Source: Nanobdellota archaeon
GTDB taxonomy: Archaea; Nanobdellota; Nanobdellia; Pacearchaeales; GW2011-AR1
Assembly (NCBI GenBank): GCA_020056045.1
Contig: JAGVIM010000170.1
Coordinates: 1 to 6,775 of the forward strand
Direction: 5' to 3'
Length of the DNA: 6,775 nt
Shown: positions 5,750-6,775 of the stretch, piece by piece
Position numbering within the stretch: position 1 is the first letter of the stretch
Layout of the letters: each line of letters begins with the position of its first letter
Program-made: the position numbers and the translations under genes
The notes under the pieces: model-generated
Told to the model about the DNA's origin: nothing
The model's database searches: none
The model's input: the letters and a program-made list of their open reading frames with translations, nothing else

Positions 5750-6502
5750 TCAATTAAGATCTTTTTTCTTAATTTTATCCATAACTTTTGAAAAACTCAT
5801 AGAATACTCAGTTACTCTAATTGGAGCAAGTTTAAGTGACCTATTATGTGCAATAGCATTTCTAATTGGTTCCATTTCACTTAATTTATTACACCAATCT
5901 TTAGTATCAATATAGCTTGAAAAAATATTTTTATTGGATTCTATTATAAGTCTATAATCATGAAAATCTGCAAATAACAATAAATCAGCTTCTTTTTCTT
6001 CATCAAGTGCTTCTTCACGCCTTGCTGCACATGATGCTCTAATTTTTGGAGGAACTCCTTTTCTCCACCAATCTTCCCCATAATTTTCTTCAAGTAATAT
6101 CCTCAAAAACTCTCTTACATTATTCTCAAAAATATATAAATAATCCTGATTTGATTCAGAAGAATATTTATTAATAGTAGGCTCTGTTTTTTTTGATAAG
6201 CATTTTGTTAAATATACTCTAACTGATTCAGAATTGGGAACATACTTTAATGATTCTTTAAAATAAGGTTCTGCTTCTGAAAATCTTCCAAGCTTATATA
6301 ATAATTCACCAAGTAATATTGTTGGAGCCCATAATTGAGGCTTTATCTCAATTGATCTTTTTAAAAGACCCTCAATTTCCTTAACAGAATAAATTTCCCT
6401 AAGCGGTTTTTTCATTAATTCCTTAGCAAGATAATAATAATTCATAGGGTCCCTAGGGTTTTTCCTAATTTTATCATAAAAGTCTTTTTCCATCAAAATC
6501 AT
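5750..6502 (-). CDS. TPR protein with C-terminal HEPN domain (Swt1-like), putative RNase or RNA-binding
   Basis: This encodes 250 residues from ATG 6500-6502. A TTG extension to 6526 is unlikely because it would nearly reach the TATA box. ATG 6493 (MEKDFYDK) is an equally possible start with a GGGA sequence 9 bases before it. There is no signal peptide or membrane segment, so it is cytoplasmic. Residues about 18-100 contain two recognisable TPR-type helical hairpins (NYYYLAKELMKK and, clearly, LLGELLYKLGRFSEAEPYFKESL) and probably part of a third, expected to bind a protein partner. After a Ser/Thr linker, residues about 120-250 resemble Swt1-type HEPN domains: a helix with REFLRILLEENYGEDWW, K-G-V-P-P-K-I, a charged helix, LLLFADFHDY, and R214-N-A-I-A-H219 matching the HEPN Rx4-6H signature of ribonucleases. 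HEPN proteins often act in toxin-antitoxin, defence or RNA-processing systems. No antitoxin or nucleotidyltransferase gene is adjacent, so the role is open. Confidence 0.88.
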   Translation of the reverse strand: MILMEKDFYDKIRKNPRDPMNYYYLAKELMKKPLREIYSVKEIEGLLKRSIEIKPQLWAPTILLGELLYKLGRFSEAEPYFKESLKYVPNSESVRVYLTKCLSKKTEPTINKYSSESNQDYLYIFENNVREFLRILLEENYGEDWWRKGVPPKIRASCAARREEALDEEKEADLLLFADFHDYRLIIESNKNIFSSYIDTKDWCNKLSEMEPIRNAIAHNRSLKLAPIRVTEYSMSFSKVMDKIKKKDLN

Positions 6503-6529
6503 TCCCTTTTTTAATAATACAATCAAAAA

Positions 6530-6538
6530 AGTATAAAT
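6530..6538 (-). promoter_or_regulatory. Candidate TATA box for the HEPN gene
   Basis: The minus strand reads CATTTATAC here, 28-36 bases before ATG 6502 and 37-45 before ATG 6493. Counting about 26 bases from its centre puts the transcript start near 6508, leaving a leader of roughly 5 or 14 bases depending on the start used. The longer leader would include the weak GGGA element. Confidence 0.45.
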
Positions 6539-6775
6539 GGTTTTTAAAATCTCCTTACCATTTGAAAATTAATAAAAAAATAAATTTATGCCCAAACAAA
6601 AAATTAACATTTAACTATCTTAAATAATTATTTCAAAAATGCTAATTTTTTCCACTGACCAGTCCATTATAACTAAAACTAGTGTGCTGCCCAGTGACAT
6701 ATGTCCTACCTTTTTACATATAAATTTGGGAAATTTCATTAACCCAAATACTTTTACTTATTATGATCTCATAAA
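6539..6775. other. Right-hand intergenic stretch: no gene seen; palindrome and hairpin present
   Basis: No convincing coding frame occupies this stretch on either strand. Most is A/T-rich, but about 6650-6710 is visibly richer in G and C and contains the perfect 10-base palindrome GACATATGTC (6696-6705) and an ACTAGT site. Further right, ATTTGGG (6724-6730) pairs with CCCAAAT (6743-6749) over a 12-base loop. These could be operator sites, a terminator for a gene beyond the window, or a small RNA. None is distinguishable by eye. No tRNA or rRNA pattern was recognised. Confidence 0.4.

Noticed and set aside
6714..6773. Open minus-strand frame entering from the right edge and stopping at 6714, as the tail of an upstream gene
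   Set aside because: Twenty codons without a stop are uninformative. It includes the hairpin arms and shows no recognisable protein features.
1..6775. CRISPR array, insertion sequence, tRNA or rRNA
   Set aside because: No regularly spaced repeats, transposase motifs, terminal inverted repeats or cloverleaf-like segments were seen. The only repeats are the two short tandem duplications described.

Overview
The window is an AT-rich stretch in which all convincing genes lie on the minus strand, so it reads right to left. Three things suggest an archaeon, probably a DPANN lineage of the Woesearchaeota/Pacearchaeota kind. First, TATA boxes sit about 26-28 bases upstream of ATG codons with no Shine-Dalgarno site, which is the geometry of leaderless archaeal mRNAs. 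Second, two proteins open with a K-R-[SA]-Q-V-[TS]-[VI]-F signal/anchor resembling archaeal class III (prepilin-like) signal peptides. Third, the large proteins have repetitive, low-complexity surface-protein character. The lineage is an inference from these features, not a database result.

Layout in transcription order: (1) 6527-6775, an AT-rich leader with a TATA box, a perfect palindrome and a hairpin, but no gene; (2) 6502-5750, a cytoplasmic TPR protein with a C-terminal HEPN domain carrying the R-N-A-I-A-H motif; (3) 5749-5535, an intergenic region with a U-rich terminator candidate, a hairpin, a 9-bp tandem repeat and a strong TATA box; (4) 5534-3051, an 827-residue membrane-anchored extracytoplasmic protein ending in a Cys-rich hinge and a thioredoxin-like domain with a CDGC motif; (5) 2920-2102, a 272-residue protein with a prepilin-like N-terminus and four cysteines; (6) 2025-130, a 631-residue paralogue of gene 4 that stops just after the equivalent Cys-rich hinge; (7) 102 to beyond base 1, the first 34 residues of a second protein with the same kind of prepilin-like N-terminus.

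The main observation is that genes 4+5 and 6+7 form two successive copies of one arrangement: a large N-anchored surface protein followed by a small K-R-x-Q-V-[ST] protein. The large proteins share the MKKE start, the TM anchor, a [SN]TWI motif, a helical region, a beta-rich region, a low-complexity linker and a DPT[RK]P..CG..GCPP-type tail. Only one copy continues into a redox-like domain. The system looks like a duplicated and diverged cell-surface or secretion module with possible disulfide chemistry outside the cell. The function is not known, and the HEPN gene next to it may be unrelated.
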